Of a DNA stretch of 64,000 nucleotides, positions 31,902 to 40,680 are shown in pieces. The DNA lies in assembly GCF_001112925.1 (NCBI RefSeq), contig NZ_CPYD01000009.1, positions 124,001 to 188,000 on the forward strand. Direction: 5' to 3'. Under the pieces are notes generated by a model. The model searched no databases, had not been told where the DNA came from, and saw only the letters and a list, made by a program, of their open reading frames with translations. Both the position numbers and the translations under genes were made by a program. Positions within the stretch are counted from its first letter, which is position 1; every line of letters starts with the position of its first letter. This stretch comes from Yersinia nurmii. GTDB taxonomy: Bacteria > Pseudomonadota > Gammaproteobacteria > Enterobacterales > Enterobacteriaceae.

Positions 31902-32558
31902 GTGAAGGTTTTATTATTGGGCGCGAGCGGTCTGGTCGGTGGGGAACTATTAAGATTACTGCGGCTAGATGCCAGAATTAGCCACATTATTGCTCCTACG
32001 CGTAAGCCTTTGCCGGTAATGAATAAATTGACCAATCCGCAGGCTGAAGATATTAGCGCTTTGCTGAAAACCTTAAGCGACCCGGTGGATGCCGTTTTTT
32101 GCTGTCTGGGTACTACCCGTAAGCAGGCGGGGACTCAGGCGGCGTTTCGCGCAATAGATTACCGTTTAGTGGTAGAAACGGGGGAAACCGGCCTGCGACT
32201 AGGTGCGCGCCATATGTTGGTGGTGAGCGCTATGGGAGCCAATCCGCATTCCTGGCTGCTTTACAGCAGAACTAAAGGCGAAGCGGAACGGGCGTTGAGT
32301 CAGCAGGGGTGGCCGCAACTCAGCATATTCCGGCCTTCTATGCTGACCGGTAAACGCCCGGTGCCGCGTCTGACCGAGCGTTTGAGTGCGCCGCTGTTTG
32401 CTGTGTTACCGAAAAGATGGCGCGCAATTTCCGCAAAAAATGTGGCGCAGGCGATGTTGCAGCAGGCTTTTACGGCTACTCACAGCGGCACCGTGATTAT
32501 CGAATCGGCTGCCATGCAACCGGAGGGAAAAATCTCGAATAACCGATCTGTTTCCTAG
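31902..32558 (+). CDS. yraR: YraR-like NAD(P)-binding Rossmann protein
   Basis: The 218-residue protein is an atypical short-chain dehydrogenase (NmrA/TIP30-like), colinear with E. coli YraR (211). The dinucleotide-binding GASGLVGGELLRLL is at residues 7-20, followed by VFCCLGTTRKQAG, VVSAMGAN and the YSRTKGEAE segment with the active-site-like YxxxK. The substrate is unknown. The start is GTG at 31902 after AAGGAG. Its stop TAG shares the palindrome CTAG with the stop of the convergent phnP. Confidence 0.88.
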   Translation: MKVLLLGASGLVGGELLRLLRLDARISHIIAPTRKPLPVMNKLTNPQAEDISALLKTLSDPVDAVFCCLGTTRKQAGTQAAFRAIDYRLVVETGETGLRLGARHMLVVSAMGANPHSWLLYSRTKGEAERALSQQGWPQLSIFRPSMLTGKRPVPRLTERLSAPLFAVLPKRWRAISAKNVAQAMLQQAFTATHSGTVIIESAAMQPEGKISNNRSVS

Positions 32559-33316
32559 AGTATGACTACCTGATTATCGTAGGCTAGGGCAACGTTGGCT
32601 GGCAGCGAGTTGTTCATCAGCCAGCAATCCAACTGGTGGCTGATATGGGTGAGCAGCGTATTTGCCGGGCGTAATTGCCGGTGGATCGCCAATGCCATAT
32701 TCACATCATTATGGTTGCGTGGAGCATTGGTTTGCGGTGGGTGACTGCAATCGATCACCAAAAGATCTAAAGGCAGCCCAGCCAGAAATGCGCGAGTAGA
32801 TTCTGGCAGACCGGCGGTATCGGTCAGATAGGCCAGCGTTCGGCGCGGGCTTTGGCAGAGATAACCAAAGGTTGGTTTCGAGTGGTTAAGCGGCAAGGGC
32901 GTTATCTGTAAACCGGCGATGTCCAGCGGTTGAAAAGGGATGAGCGGCGGTTGGAAATCCAGTATTCCAGAGTGTTTGAATAGGTCGTCACAGCCGTCGG
33001 CATCCGGCGGGCCATAGACGGGAATTGGGTTGGAATAGCCCCAACGTAACGGAAATAACCCCTGGACGTGATCCATGTGATAATGTGTAAGCCAAAAACG
33101 CTGAATTTCGTCTGCAGAAAAACGTTCTCCTAACGTCGGTAAACCGGCATCAATAAAATGCGATTCCCCCTGATAACGCAGCATGGCGCTGCATGGACCA
33201 CGCCGAAATCTGGGCTGCTGCCGGGCGCGCTGGCAGGCTGGGCAATCGCAGCCGAATGCCGGAACCTGCTGTGCTCCGCCGGTTCCCAGAAGGGTTAGCT
33301 GCATTTTATTTTCCAC
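32555..33316 (-). CDS. phnP: PhnP, 5-phosphoribosyl 1,2-cyclic phosphate phosphodiesterase
   Basis: PhnP opens the cyclic phosphate made by C-P lyase, giving ribose 1,5-bisphosphate. It is a metallo-beta-lactamase-fold enzyme: [17 protein letters not shown] near residue 82 is the metal site, with further ligands in [22 protein letters not shown] and [10 protein letters not shown]. An N-terminal [12 protein letters not shown] zinc motif is also present. The start may be GTG 33316, seven bases after AGGAG, or ATG 33304 ([11 protein letters not shown]). It overlaps the phnN end and is the last gene of the phn run; phnO is absent. Confidence 0.93.
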   Translation of the reverse strand: MENKMQLTLLGTGGAQQVPAFGCDCPACQRARQQPRFRRGPCSAMLRYQGESHFIDAGLPTLGERFSADEIQRFWLTHYHMDHVQGLFPLRWGYSNPIPVYGPPDADGCDDLFKHSGILDFQPPLIPFQPLDIAGLQITPLPLNHSKPTFGYLCQSPRRTLAYLTDTAGLPESTRAFLAGLPLDLLVIDCSHPPQTNAPRNHNDVNMALAIHRQLRPANTLLTHISHQLDCWLMNNSLPANVALAYDNQVVIL

Positions 33317-33884
33317 TCATCAGCTCCTGCGAATGCGTATTTGCCATCAGTTGAATCAGATTTTTCAGCCGGTGTAACGTATCGGTTAGCGAACCATCAT
33401 TATCTAGCCGTACACAATGAGCAGGTAAACGTTGCTGATAATGCGCAGCTCTTGCCAGACGTTCAGCGATTTGAGACTCATTTTCGCGCCCACGCTGTAG
33501 TAAACGTTGCCGTAAAATTGCCGGAGATACCACTAGGCACACCGGCAACAGGCGGTGCCCATAGCGTTGCTGAGCGTGGGAAAGATGCTCCCTTGAGCCA
33601 TTGGCCACCACATCCAGCCCTTTTTCCAGCCACAGGTCTATTTCCGCGCCTAAGGCATAATGATGCTGATGTGCCTGCCAGTTTAAGGCAAACAAACCCT
33701 GCGCTTGGCGCTGCAAGAATTCCTCTTCGCTCAGCGCAATATGATTTTCAGCACCGGCATCAGCCGGGCGGGTGATATAGCGGTGCGCGACCAATATCTT
33801 GTGATGCTGGTCTTTGCGTAGCGCGGAAAGCAGGCAATCCTTGCCAGCGCCGGATGGCCCCATCAGATAGATTAAGTGCGCCAT
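33306..33884 (-). CDS. phnN: PhnN, ribose 1,5-bisphosphate phosphokinase
   Basis: PhnN phosphorylates ribose 1,5-bisphosphate to PRPP, returning the phosphonate-pathway sugar to nucleotide metabolism. The 192-residue guanylate-kinase-like P-loop protein has Walker [10 protein letters not shown] at residues 8-16 and the conserved [12 protein letters not shown] and [10 protein letters not shown]. Its ATG overlaps the phnM stop by one base (TGATG). Confidence 0.94.
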   Translation of the reverse strand: MAHLIYLMGPSGAGKDCLLSALRKDQHHKILVAHRYITRPADAGAENHIALSEEEFLQRQAQGLFALNWQAHQHHYALGAEIDLWLEKGLDVVANGSREHLSHAQQRYGHRLLPVCLVVSPAILRQRLLQRGRENESQIAERLARAAHYQQRLPAHCVRLDNDGSLTDTLHRLKNLIQLMANTHSQELMSGK

Positions 33885-35020
33885 CAGAACACCCGAATGC
33901 CTTGACGCCAGACGTTTTGTACGTAGACGTGTTCGCCCTGATTTCTCGCCAAAACCAGATCTGCTCGTTTCCCTTCTTCAATGACGCCGCGATCGGTTAA
34001 TCCCAATGCGCGAGCCGGGTTGCAGGTCACCAAAGCTACCGCCTGTGGCAGAGAGAAAGCGTTGCCTGCATCCTGCGCAATACGGAAAGCGGCATCCAGC
34101 AAACTGGCTGGATAGTAATCGGAAGAGAGTATATCCAACACGCCTAATGTGGCCAGCTTATGGGCAGCAACATTGCCGGAATGCGAGCCACCGCGCACGA
34201 TGTTGGGCGCGCCCATCAGAACTTGCATACCGTGCTGATGAGAGGCTCGCGCCGCCGCTTCAGTTGTGGGAAATTCGGCAATAACGCTACCTAGCGCCTG
34301 GGATTCAGCAACGTGCTCGGCGGTGGCATCATCGTGGCTGGCGAGAGAAATATTACGCTGGCGGCAATGGGCTGCAATGGCACTGCGGTTTGGCGCGGAC
34401 CAGCGAGCGGATAGATTGATTTGTTCTTCTTCAAACTGCGCCATTTTTTCATCATTAAGATGATATTTGCCCTGATAGTATTCCCGATATTTTTCACGGG
34501 AGGCGAATTGACGCTGACCCGGCGAATGATCCATCAGGGAAACCAAAGATAGCTCTGGCTGATCCATCAATTTCTCAAATAATGGCAGCGTGGTGTGGTG
34601 TGGTAATTCACAGCGTAAATGAATACGATGTTCTGCCCGATTTAAACCAGCGCGCTGACTATTCACCACCGCGCGAATCATTTTCTGTAAATTTTCCAGC
34701 CGATGACCGCCGTCGCGCACATCGCCCACCGCCACCGCATCCAGCACTGTGGTAATACCGCTGGCAACCATGAGCGCATCGTGGCTGCTCATAGCAGAAT
34801 GTGCGGGCCAGTCTACGTTGGGACGCGGAGTGAAGAATTTGTCCAGATTATCGGTGTGTAGCTCGATCAATCCTGGCAATAGCCAGCCATTGTCACCGTC
34901 AATGGCTTGAGGCAGTTGGCTGGGGCGATCGGTAAAACTGCGAATCATCCCGTCATGGATCTCCAGCGATCCGGCTACCACGCGATCTTGCAGAACCAGT
35001 TTCACGTTATTGAGGATCAT
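33884..35020 (-). CDS. phnM: PhnM, alpha-D-ribose 1-methylphosphonate 5-triphosphate diphosphatase
   Basis: PhnM removes diphosphate from the triphosphate intermediate of C-P lyase to give the 5-phosphate. It is an amidohydrolase-superfamily enzyme of 378 residues, with the metal-binding [13 protein letters not shown] near residue 52, [13 protein letters not shown], and the late [16 protein letters not shown]. The start overlaps the end of phnL by 4 bases (ATGA). Confidence 0.95.
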   Translation of the reverse strand: MILNNVKLVLQDRVVAGSLEIHDGMIRSFTDRPSQLPQAIDGDNGWLLPGLIELHTDNLDKFFTPRPNVDWPAHSAMSSHDALMVASGITTVLDAVAVGDVRDGGHRLENLQKMIRAVVNSQRAGLNRAEHRIHLRCELPHHTTLPLFEKLMDQPELSLVSLMDHSPGQRQFASREKYREYYQGKYHLNDEKMAQFEEEQINLSARWSAPNRSAIAAHCRQRNISLASHDDATAEHVAESQALGSVIAEFPTTEAAARASHQHGMQVLMGAPNIVRGGSHSGNVAAHKLATLGVLDILSSDYYPASLLDAAFRIAQDAGNAFSLPQAVALVTCNPARALGLTDRGVIEEGKRADLVLARNQGEHVYVQNVWRQGIRVF

Positions 35021-35733
35021 GCAGGGATCTCCTGAATGGTGTCGAGCTGAGGCGGCGTCATGATCTGCAAGCGATCGCTGACGTGCTGGCGTACGGCCTC
35101 ATCATGGAAAATGCCAACGATAGCCGCGCCTCGCTGTTTGGCTTCATCTATCAGGCTGACCACCGCCGCGCTGTTGACGTTATCCAGTGAAGCCGTTGGT
35201 TCATCCAGCAGCAAAATTGGGTAATCGACGATAAAACCGCGGGCAATATTCACACGCTGTTGTTCACCGCCGGAAAAGGTAGAAGGAGCCAAATGCCATA
35301 GACGTTCCGGCACATTTAAGCGCGTAAGTAATGACGCCGCTCGTTCCTGACAAATGTGGCGTTCAACGCCTAATTCCAACAGTGGCTGCATCACGACATT
35401 CAGCGCGCTGATACGTGGAATTACACGTAAAAACTGGCTGACCCAGCCCAGAGTGTGACGGCGAACCGCTAAAATCTGGCGGGCTTCGGCATGTACCATA
35501 TCGATCCATTCGCCTTGGTGTTTTATCCAAATATGACCGCTGTCCGGCAGATAGTTGGCGTAAAGAGAGCGAAGCAACGTTGATTTGCCACTACCGGAAT
35601 GACCGTGCAGTACGACACATTCACCGCGCTTTACCACCAGTTCTGCCTGATGGAGCACCGGTAAGCGAATGCCCTGTTGCTGATGTAATACGAAGGTTTT
35701 ACTGAGGTTTTCAACCCTTAATTGCTGATTCAT
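35017..35733 (-). CDS. phnL: PhnL, ABC-type ATPase subunit associated with C-P lyase
   Basis: The 238-residue protein is a soluble ABC ATPase without membrane partners. It has Walker [10 protein letters not shown] near residue 43, the ABC signature [14 protein letters not shown] and Walker [13 protein letters not shown]. In E. coli PhnL works with PhnGHI to form ribose-phosphonate triphosphate and binds the core complex on top of PhnK. It is 45 bases after phnK, the largest gap inside this run. Confidence 0.95.
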   Translation of the reverse strand: MNQQLRVENLSKTFVLHQQQGIRLPVLHQAELVVKRGECVVLHGHSGSGKSTLLRSLYANYLPDSGHIWIKHQGEWIDMVHAEARQILAVRRHTLGWVSQFLRVIPRISALNVVMQPLLELGVERHICQERAASLLTRLNVPERLWHLAPSTFSGGEQQRVNIARGFIVDYPILLLDEPTASLDNVNSAAVVSLIDEAKQRGAAIVGIFHDEAVRQHVSDRLQIMTPPQLDTIQEIPA

Positions 35734-35778
35734 TATCTATTCCCGCAAAGGCCGAAGGATGTCGCGTCGAGGTGTGCA

Positions 35779-36570
35779 TCAGTTTTGCAGCACCGATGAC
35801 ACTAACAGTTGGGTATAGGCGTGATGCGGATCGTCCAGCACCCGATCGGTTAAGCCGCTCTCAATGACTTTCCCTTCTTTCATCACCAGCAGACGGTGTG
35901 CTAGTAAGCGGGCGACGCCCAAATCATGGGTCACAATAACTACCGCCAACTGCATTTCCACGACCAGACTGCGCAGTAAATCCAGCAATCGCGCCTGGAC
36001 TGAAACGTCTAACCCGCCGGTCGGTTCATCCATAAACACCAATTTGGGATGCGTCACCAAATTCCGGGCGATTTGCAGCCGTTGCTGCATGCCGCCGGAA
36101 AACGTCGTCGGCAGATCGTCGAGGCGAGAAATCGGAATTTCGACGTCTTCCAGCCAGCGTCCGGCCTGTTGGCGAATCTCGCCGTAATGACGCTGGCCAA
36201 TAGCCATTAAACGCTCGCCAATGTTGCCTCCCGCGGATACCTGCGGGCGCAGGCCGTCGAGAGGGTGCTGGTGAACCACGCCCCAATCGGTACGTAACAG
36301 GCGGCGACGCTGGCTTTCTGCCATCGCGTACAGATCTTGTTCCTGCTGCCCGTCGGGTCGATAAATGATTTGACCCTCTTGAGGAGCCAGTCGCGCGGAA
36401 ATGGATTTTAGCAGCGTGGTTTTCCCCGATCCGGATTCACCGACAATCCCCAGAACCTCGCCGGGATAGAGCTGAAAAGACACATCGCTAAAACCTTTGC
36501 CCGGAGCATATAAATGGGTCAGATTTTCCACTGAAAGTAACGGAGTCGCGGCTAGTTGTGCAGGCTTCAT
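35779..36570 (-). CDS. phnK: PhnK, ABC-type ATPase subunit of the C-P lyase complex
   Basis: The 263-residue protein is closest to peptide/nickel-type ABC ATPases: Walker A GESGSGKT near residue 44, Q-loop VVHQHPLDGLRP, signature FSGGMQQRLQIARN and Walker B LVFMDEPTGGLDVS. PhnK docks on PhnJ in the PhnGHIJ core. Its ATG overlaps the phnJ stop by one base. Confidence 0.95.
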   Translation of the reverse strand: MKPAQLAATPLLSVENLTHLYAPGKGFSDVSFQLYPGEVLGIVGESGSGKTTLLKSISARLAPQEGQIIYRPDGQQEQDLYAMAESQRRRLLRTDWGVVHQHPLDGLRPQVSAGGNIGERLMAIGQRHYGEIRQQAGRWLEDVEIPISRLDDLPTTFSGGMQQRLQIARNLVTHPKLVFMDEPTGGLDVSVQARLLDLLRSLVVEMQLAVVIVTHDLGVARLLAHRLLVMKEGKVIESGLTDRVLDDPHHAYTQLLVSSVLQN

Positions 36571-37442
36571 CAGGTATTTACCTCGGATTTTCTGGCCGGA
36601 GCGGTATCGCTAAGTTGTTGTTGGCAATAATCGTTATCGGAACATACAAACATGCGATTGCCGAGATCATCCAATACCACTTCATCCAGATAGCTGTGGC
36701 GTGAACCGCACAGGGCACAGGGTTCGTCCCATTGCTGGATGGCAAAAGGATGATCGTCAAAATCGAGGCTTTCCACTTTGGTAAACGGCGGAAGGGCATA
36801 AATACGCTTTTCCCTGCCTGCGCCAAATAGCTGTAATGCTGGCATCATATGCATCTTCGGATTATCAAATTTGGGAATGGGAGAGGGGTCCATAACGTAG
36901 CGATCGTTAACCTTCACCGGATAGGCGTAGGTAGTGGCAATATGACCGTAGCGGGCGATATCTTCATACAATTTCACCTGCATTACGCCATATTCTTCCA
37001 GCGCATGCATTTTGCGGGTTTCGGTTTCTCGCGGCTCGATAAAGCGCAGTGGCTCAGGAATGGGAACCTGATAGATCAGAATTTGATCCTCCGCCAGCGA
37101 AGTTTCCGGAATGCGGTGGCGAGTCTGGATCAACGTGGCATCGGTAGTTTTTTCCGTGGTGGCTACGCCGCTGACCCGCTGGAAGAAGTGGCGAATAGAA
37201 ACCGCGTTTGTGGTGTCATCGGCTCCCTGATCGATCACTTTCAGGACGTCGTGGCGGCCAATCACGCTGGCGGTGAGCTGAATACCACCGGTGCCCCAGC
37301 CATAAGGCATCGGCATTTCTCTGCCGCCGAACGGCACCTGATAACCGGGAATGGCTACGGCTTTCAGAATAGCTCTGCGAATCATGCGCTTGGTTTGTTC
37401 GTCCAGATAACCCAGATTGTAACCGGTGAGAACCTCAGTCAT
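36570..37442 (-). CDS. phnJ: PhnJ, radical-SAM C-P lyase catalytic subunit
   Basis: PhnJ cleaves the carbon-phosphorus bond by radical chemistry with S-adenosylmethionine and a [4Fe-4S] cluster. The 290-residue protein keeps the unusual cysteine set near the C-terminus, CALCGSRHSYLDE and MFVCSDNDYC. GYNLGYLDEQTKRMIRRA at residues 7-24 is typical. Its start overlaps the phnI end by 8 bases, so all core subunits are translationally linked. Confidence 0.96.
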   Translation of the reverse strand: MTEVLTGYNLGYLDEQTKRMIRRAILKAVAIPGYQVPFGGREMPMPYGWGTGGIQLTASVIGRHDVLKVIDQGADDTTNAVSIRHFFQRVSGVATTEKTTDATLIQTRHRIPETSLAEDQILIYQVPIPEPLRFIEPRETETRKMHALEEYGVMQVKLYEDIARYGHIATTYAYPVKVNDRYVMDPSPIPKFDNPKMHMMPALQLFGAGREKRIYALPPFTKVESLDFDDHPFAIQQWDEPCALCGSRHSYLDEVVLDDLGNRMFVCSDNDYCQQQLSDTAPARKSEVNT

Positions 37443-38523
37443 GGTGCGGCTCCTGATGCTCGGCCAGATACTCGCTGCGCAGGCGTTTCAGCAGTTCAAG
37501 TTCGGCCTGAAAATCAACGTAATGGGGCAATTTAAGATGGGAAACAAAGCCAGCGGCCTCGACGTTATCAGCGTGAGACAGCACAAATTCTTCGTCCTGC
37601 GCTGGGCTGGCGATGCTTTCCCCGTATTGCTGGGTTTGCAGGGCGCGATCCACCAAGGCCATCGACATGGCTTTCCGCTCCGCCCGACCAAACACCAGAC
37701 CGTAGCCGCGGGTAAAATGTGGTGGACGATCTTCCGGATCGACAAACCCGTTAACCATTTCACACTCGGTCAGCAAGATTTCGCCAATATCAATGGCAAA
37801 CCCCAACTCCTCTGGCGCGATCGATACCGTCAAATAACCGCTGCGGATCTCGCCGGCAAAAGGATGCGTACGGCCATAGCCGCGCTGGGTGGAATAGCTC
37901 AGCGCCAGCAAAAATCCTTCGTCGCCGCGTACCAATTGCTGCAAACGCGCAGAGCGACTGCAAGGGTAAACCGGCGGATCGCGGGTGATATCGTCGGGCT
38001 GTTGCCCGTCATCTTGTTCCACTAATGCAAGTTGTTCCTGAACTAATAAATCAAACACATGGGCGCAGTTCTCCGGTAGCGCTTCTCCACCTTTTGGCGC
38101 TGCAGCCACATCGCCGGAGGCCAGCAGGGTGAAATCCAACAGGCGATGGGTGTAATCATAAGTAGGACCAAGAACCTGTCCGCCGGGCAGATCTTTGTAA
38201 ACTGCCGAGATCCGCCGCTCCAGCCGCATATTGGCAGTATTCAGCGGCTGGCTGACGGCAAGGCGAGGCAAAGTCGTACGGTAGGCGCGAAGCAGGAAGA
38301 TCGCTTCCACCAGATCGCCTCCGGCCTGTTTGATCGCGAGAGCGGCCAGTTCAGGATCGTAAATTCCACCTTCTGTCATTACCCGATCCACTGCCAGACC
38401 CAGTTGTTGCTCGATCTGCTCGCAGTCGATCGCCGGGATTTTGGGATCACCGCGTCGCTGATGAGCCAAGAGTTGATGGGCGGCCTCGATGGCTTTTTCG
38501 CCCCCTTTTACGGCTACGTACAT
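37435..38523 (-). CDS. phnI: PhnI, C-P lyase core subunit with nucleosidase-type activity
   Basis: PhnI, with PhnG, H and L, replaces the adenine of ATP by the phosphonate. The start is taken at ATG 38523 (MYVAVKGGEKAIEAAHQLL), which overlaps the phnH stop as TGATG; a GTG two codons upstream is not conserved. The 362-residue product has YPCSRSARLQQLVRGDEG, GYGRTHPFAGEIRSG and the C-terminal SHLKLPHYVDFQAELELLKR. Confidence 0.95.
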   Translation of the reverse strand: MYVAVKGGEKAIEAAHQLLAHQRRGDPKIPAIDCEQIEQQLGLAVDRVMTEGGIYDPELAALAIKQAGGDLVEAIFLLRAYRTTLPRLAVSQPLNTANMRLERRISAVYKDLPGGQVLGPTYDYTHRLLDFTLLASGDVAAAPKGGEALPENCAHVFDLLVQEQLALVEQDDGQQPDDITRDPPVYPCSRSARLQQLVRGDEGFLLALSYSTQRGYGRTHPFAGEIRSGYLTVSIAPEELGFAIDIGEILLTECEMVNGFVDPEDRPPHFTRGYGLVFGRAERKAMSMALVDRALQTQQYGESIASPAQDEEFVLSHADNVEAAGFVSHLKLPHYVDFQAELELLKRLRSEYLAEHQEPHHD

Positions 38524-39104
38524 CAGCACACCTCTACTTGGGTTGTTCGGGGAATGGCCATCAGATCTTCCCCACAGGCCAATAGGACATCAATTCCGGT
38601 GGGGAAAATACTTGGCCGATTAATCAGATAGTTCAGTACCGTCGCAGGTAGGTGGGGAGCGACTTGACGCTGTTCTTTAATACCGGGCCCGCGCAGGCGT
38701 AATGGCGTGCCTTGTTGCAGGTTATCGACCTGAATAATCAGCGTAATGGAGAACTCCGGCGACACTTCATCGCCCGTCGGGCAGTTCTCCAACTGTTCAG
38801 TGGCTATGTGGTGACGAAATACCGCGAAAACCGCCTGCTGAGTGGCGATAGCTTCCGGCGCGCCGGTATGAAAACGTAGGTTTTGCCGAACCGAATCGTT
38901 ATTTAAATCGCCATCTAGATAAACGGCGGTTTCCTGATCTGCCAGCGTCAGCAACACGCTGGTTGCCGCTGGGTTAAGCGCTTTCCACCCCTGACGATGT
39001 GGCAGAGTGACCTGTATACCCGGTTCGCTGAGCGCTTTGAGGATTTGGCGAAAGGCGCGTTGGGAATCGTCAATGGGTTGATCAAAATGATTAAGCAGTG
39101 TCAT
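38523..39104 (-). CDS. phnH: PhnH, C-P lyase core subunit
   Basis: PhnH is a structural subunit of the PhnGHIJ complex. The ATG at 39104 gives MTLLNHFDQPIDDSQRAF and 193 residues (E. coli 194); a longer frame to 39272 is just read-through of phnG. Typical stretches are LLTLADQETAVYLD and the C-terminal IPRTTQVEVC. Both ends overlap neighbours by one base of TGATG. Confidence 0.95.
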   Translation of the reverse strand: MTLLNHFDQPIDDSQRAFRQILKALSEPGIQVTLPHRQGWKALNPAATSVLLTLADQETAVYLDGDLNNDSVRQNLRFHTGAPEAIATQQAVFAVFRHHIATEQLENCPTGDEVSPEFSITLIIQVDNLQQGTPLRLRGPGIKEQRQVAPHLPATVLNYLINRPSIFPTGIDVLLACGEDLMAIPRTTQVEVC

Positions 39105-39556
39105 CAGTCTTCTCCTCGCACTAAAGTGAAGAAGTCGACTCGACTGGTGGCAATGGCGCGAGCCCGCTGCTGACGGCGCTCTTGCTGCAATGCTGCCAGC
39201 GGGGTAATCACCGTTTTTTGCAGCAATTCGTGCAGCGCGGTTTGCTGTAGCAGCGCATCCAACAGTGCGCAACGTTCGGCATGGGGTTTATTGCGTCCGG
39301 CAACATAGCTATAGCCATAAATTTCATCGTTTTCTTCCAGTCTGACTACCGCGCGAGTGATGGTCATGTCTCCGAGAATAAAGCGTCGTCCGGTAGCGCC
39401 CATTCTGGCCTGTAACTGGTTTAGGCCGATTTCCGGCGCGCGGATAACCTGATAGCGTGGGCTGAGATTCAGCGTCTGCCAGTGAGCGAGCAGGTCTTCA
39501 GACTGGCTGTGAGCCAATACTGACATCCAGCCCTGCCGAGTAGAGATACTTTCCAT
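39104..39556 (-). CDS. phnG: PhnG, C-P lyase core subunit
   Basis: PhnG is the smallest catalytic-core subunit of C-P lyase. The 150-residue protein starts at ATG 39556, directly after the phnF stop, and shows APEIGLNQLQARMGATGRRF, TRAVVRL and GYSYVAGRNKPHAERCALLD. The gene order phnF-G-H-I-J-K-L-M-N equals E. coli. Confidence 0.95.
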   Translation of the reverse strand: MESISTRQGWMSVLAHSQSEDLLAHWQTLNLSPRYQVIRAPEIGLNQLQARMGATGRRFILGDMTITRAVVRLEENDEIYGYSYVAGRNKPHAERCALLDALLQQTALHELLQKTVITPLAALQQERRQQRARAIATSRVDFFTLVRGED

Positions 39557-40282
39557 TTAATGCTCCATGGTCAGTTCGATCATGTCGGCGCGAGTCAGGC
39601 TGACGGAATATTCCGCAACTTTATTGCTATCGGCATGAATATTCAGAGTACGCACACACAGCAGTGGCGCGTGGGTGGCTATTTCCAGCAGACGGCTTTC
39701 TTTCGCCTGTGCGCGACGGGCGCTGATACGCGTCTGGCTTCGGTTGAGGGATTGACCCAATTGCTGGCTAATGAACTGATGCAAAGAGCCAGAGGAAAAT
39801 TGCTGTAGCACTGGCCACCAAGCGAGATCGGGCAGGTAGTGATCGATTACGCACACCGGCACGCCGTTAACCCGACGCAAAGTGCGTAGGTGAATCACGC
39901 GTTCCCCTTCGAGCAGCGACAGTGCTGTGGCGATGTGATCGGTGCAGGGACGTAGCACCGCCAGCAACCGCTCGCTGGTAGGATCGCTGCCTTGTTGTAG
40001 CAGGTTTTGGCTGAATCTGGCCTGAGCGTGCAGCGGGTAATCGTAAGGGCGCATGAGCACCAAAATACCAATACCCTGACGGCGCTGTAGCCAGCCGCGC
40101 TGCACCAGTTCGTCTACCGCCCGACGCAGCGTATGGCGGTTAACCTGATAGCGATCCGCTAACTGTTGTTCAGAGGGCAGATAATCGCCGCAGCGATAGT
40201 TACCGCGCAATTCTTGCTCCAATTGGGCGGCAATTTGCTGATAGCGGGTGGGGAAACTGGTCGGTTGTCTAGATAACTGCAT
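39557..40282 (-). CDS. phnF: PhnF, GntR/HutC-family regulator of phosphonate genes
   Basis: PhnF is a GntR-type repressor-like protein with a UTRA ligand domain. The ATG at 40282 (MQLSRQPTSFPTRYQQIAA) gives 241 residues, as in E. coli; a longer frame to 40375 has repetitive, unconserved codons. The winged-helix motif is PSEQQLADRYQVNRHTLRRA near residue 36. The UTRA domain ends in CVRTLNIHADS and AEYSVSLTRADMIELTMEH. It is the first gene of the run, so it probably controls its own operon. Confidence 0.94.
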   Translation of the reverse strand: MQLSRQPTSFPTRYQQIAAQLEQELRGNYRCGDYLPSEQQLADRYQVNRHTLRRAVDELVQRGWLQRRQGIGILVLMRPYDYPLHAQARFSQNLLQQGSDPTSERLLAVLRPCTDHIATALSLLEGERVIHLRTLRRVNGVPVCVIDHYLPDLAWWPVLQQFSSGSLHQFISQQLGQSLNRSQTRISARRAQAKESRLLEIATHAPLLCVRTLNIHADSNKVAEYSVSLTRADMIELTMEH

Positions 40283-40409
40283 GGCAGGTATAACCTCCCT
40301 CAATGTAAGAAGCCCAATCCCCTGTGCTGAACAATGTGCTGAACAATGTGGTGGAGAATGAGTAAGCGAAATCACGGGTTGGCATCATAGAATTTACTCG
40401 TTAACGATC

Positions 40410-40465
40410 TGCCAACTATGCTGGCAAGCTTTAATGACAGTTCGGTTATGCTCAGATGGCATAAC
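40410..40465. promoter_or_regulatory. Putative phn control region: one Pho half-box and two inverted repeats
   Basis: On the minus strand CTGTCAT (40440-40434) followed by TAAA matches the first half of a Pho box, but the second half (GCTTGCC) is poor. Two inverted repeats flank it: TGCCA-7-TGGCA (40410-40426) and GTTATGC-7-GCATAAC (40445-40465). They are 130-180 bases before phnF and may be PhoB and PhnF sites, but neither is certain. The rest of the 398-base gap (40283-40680) has no gene. Confidence 0.35.
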
Positions 40466-40641
40466 GATGAATCTTTTTAGCTACGGGAAGGAGGAAGGAG
40501 AAGAAAGAGGACATTCGCCAACGCTGACAGGAAGATGAGTGATTTCATGCGCATACTTTTTCTGTATGAAAAAACATCAAACAGAGTAAAAATAAACATT
40601 CTGTTAACTGGAATGAAACATAAGTGCCTCTTACAATTAAT

Positions 40642-40660
40642 TAACGCCGCCTTGGCGTTA
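40642..40660 (+). other. Hairpin in the leader of the Gly-rich lipoprotein gene
   Basis: TAACGCC and GGCGTTA (7 bp) pair around GCCTT. The stem ends 20 bases before the ATG at 40681 and just before the AGGGGGT ribosome-binding site. Confidence 0.55.
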
Positions 40661-40680
40661 TCAACGTAGGGGGTCGCATC

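Noticed and set aside
36849-38025. Two plus-strand open frames opposite phnJ and phnI
   Set aside because: Both lie opposite fully conserved C-P lyase subunits and show no family features.
40283-40375. Longer N-terminus for PhnF
   Set aside because: The extra 31 residues include a His/Cys/Ser-rich repeat (direct repeat in DNA) and the ATG at 40282 gives exactly the E. coli length.
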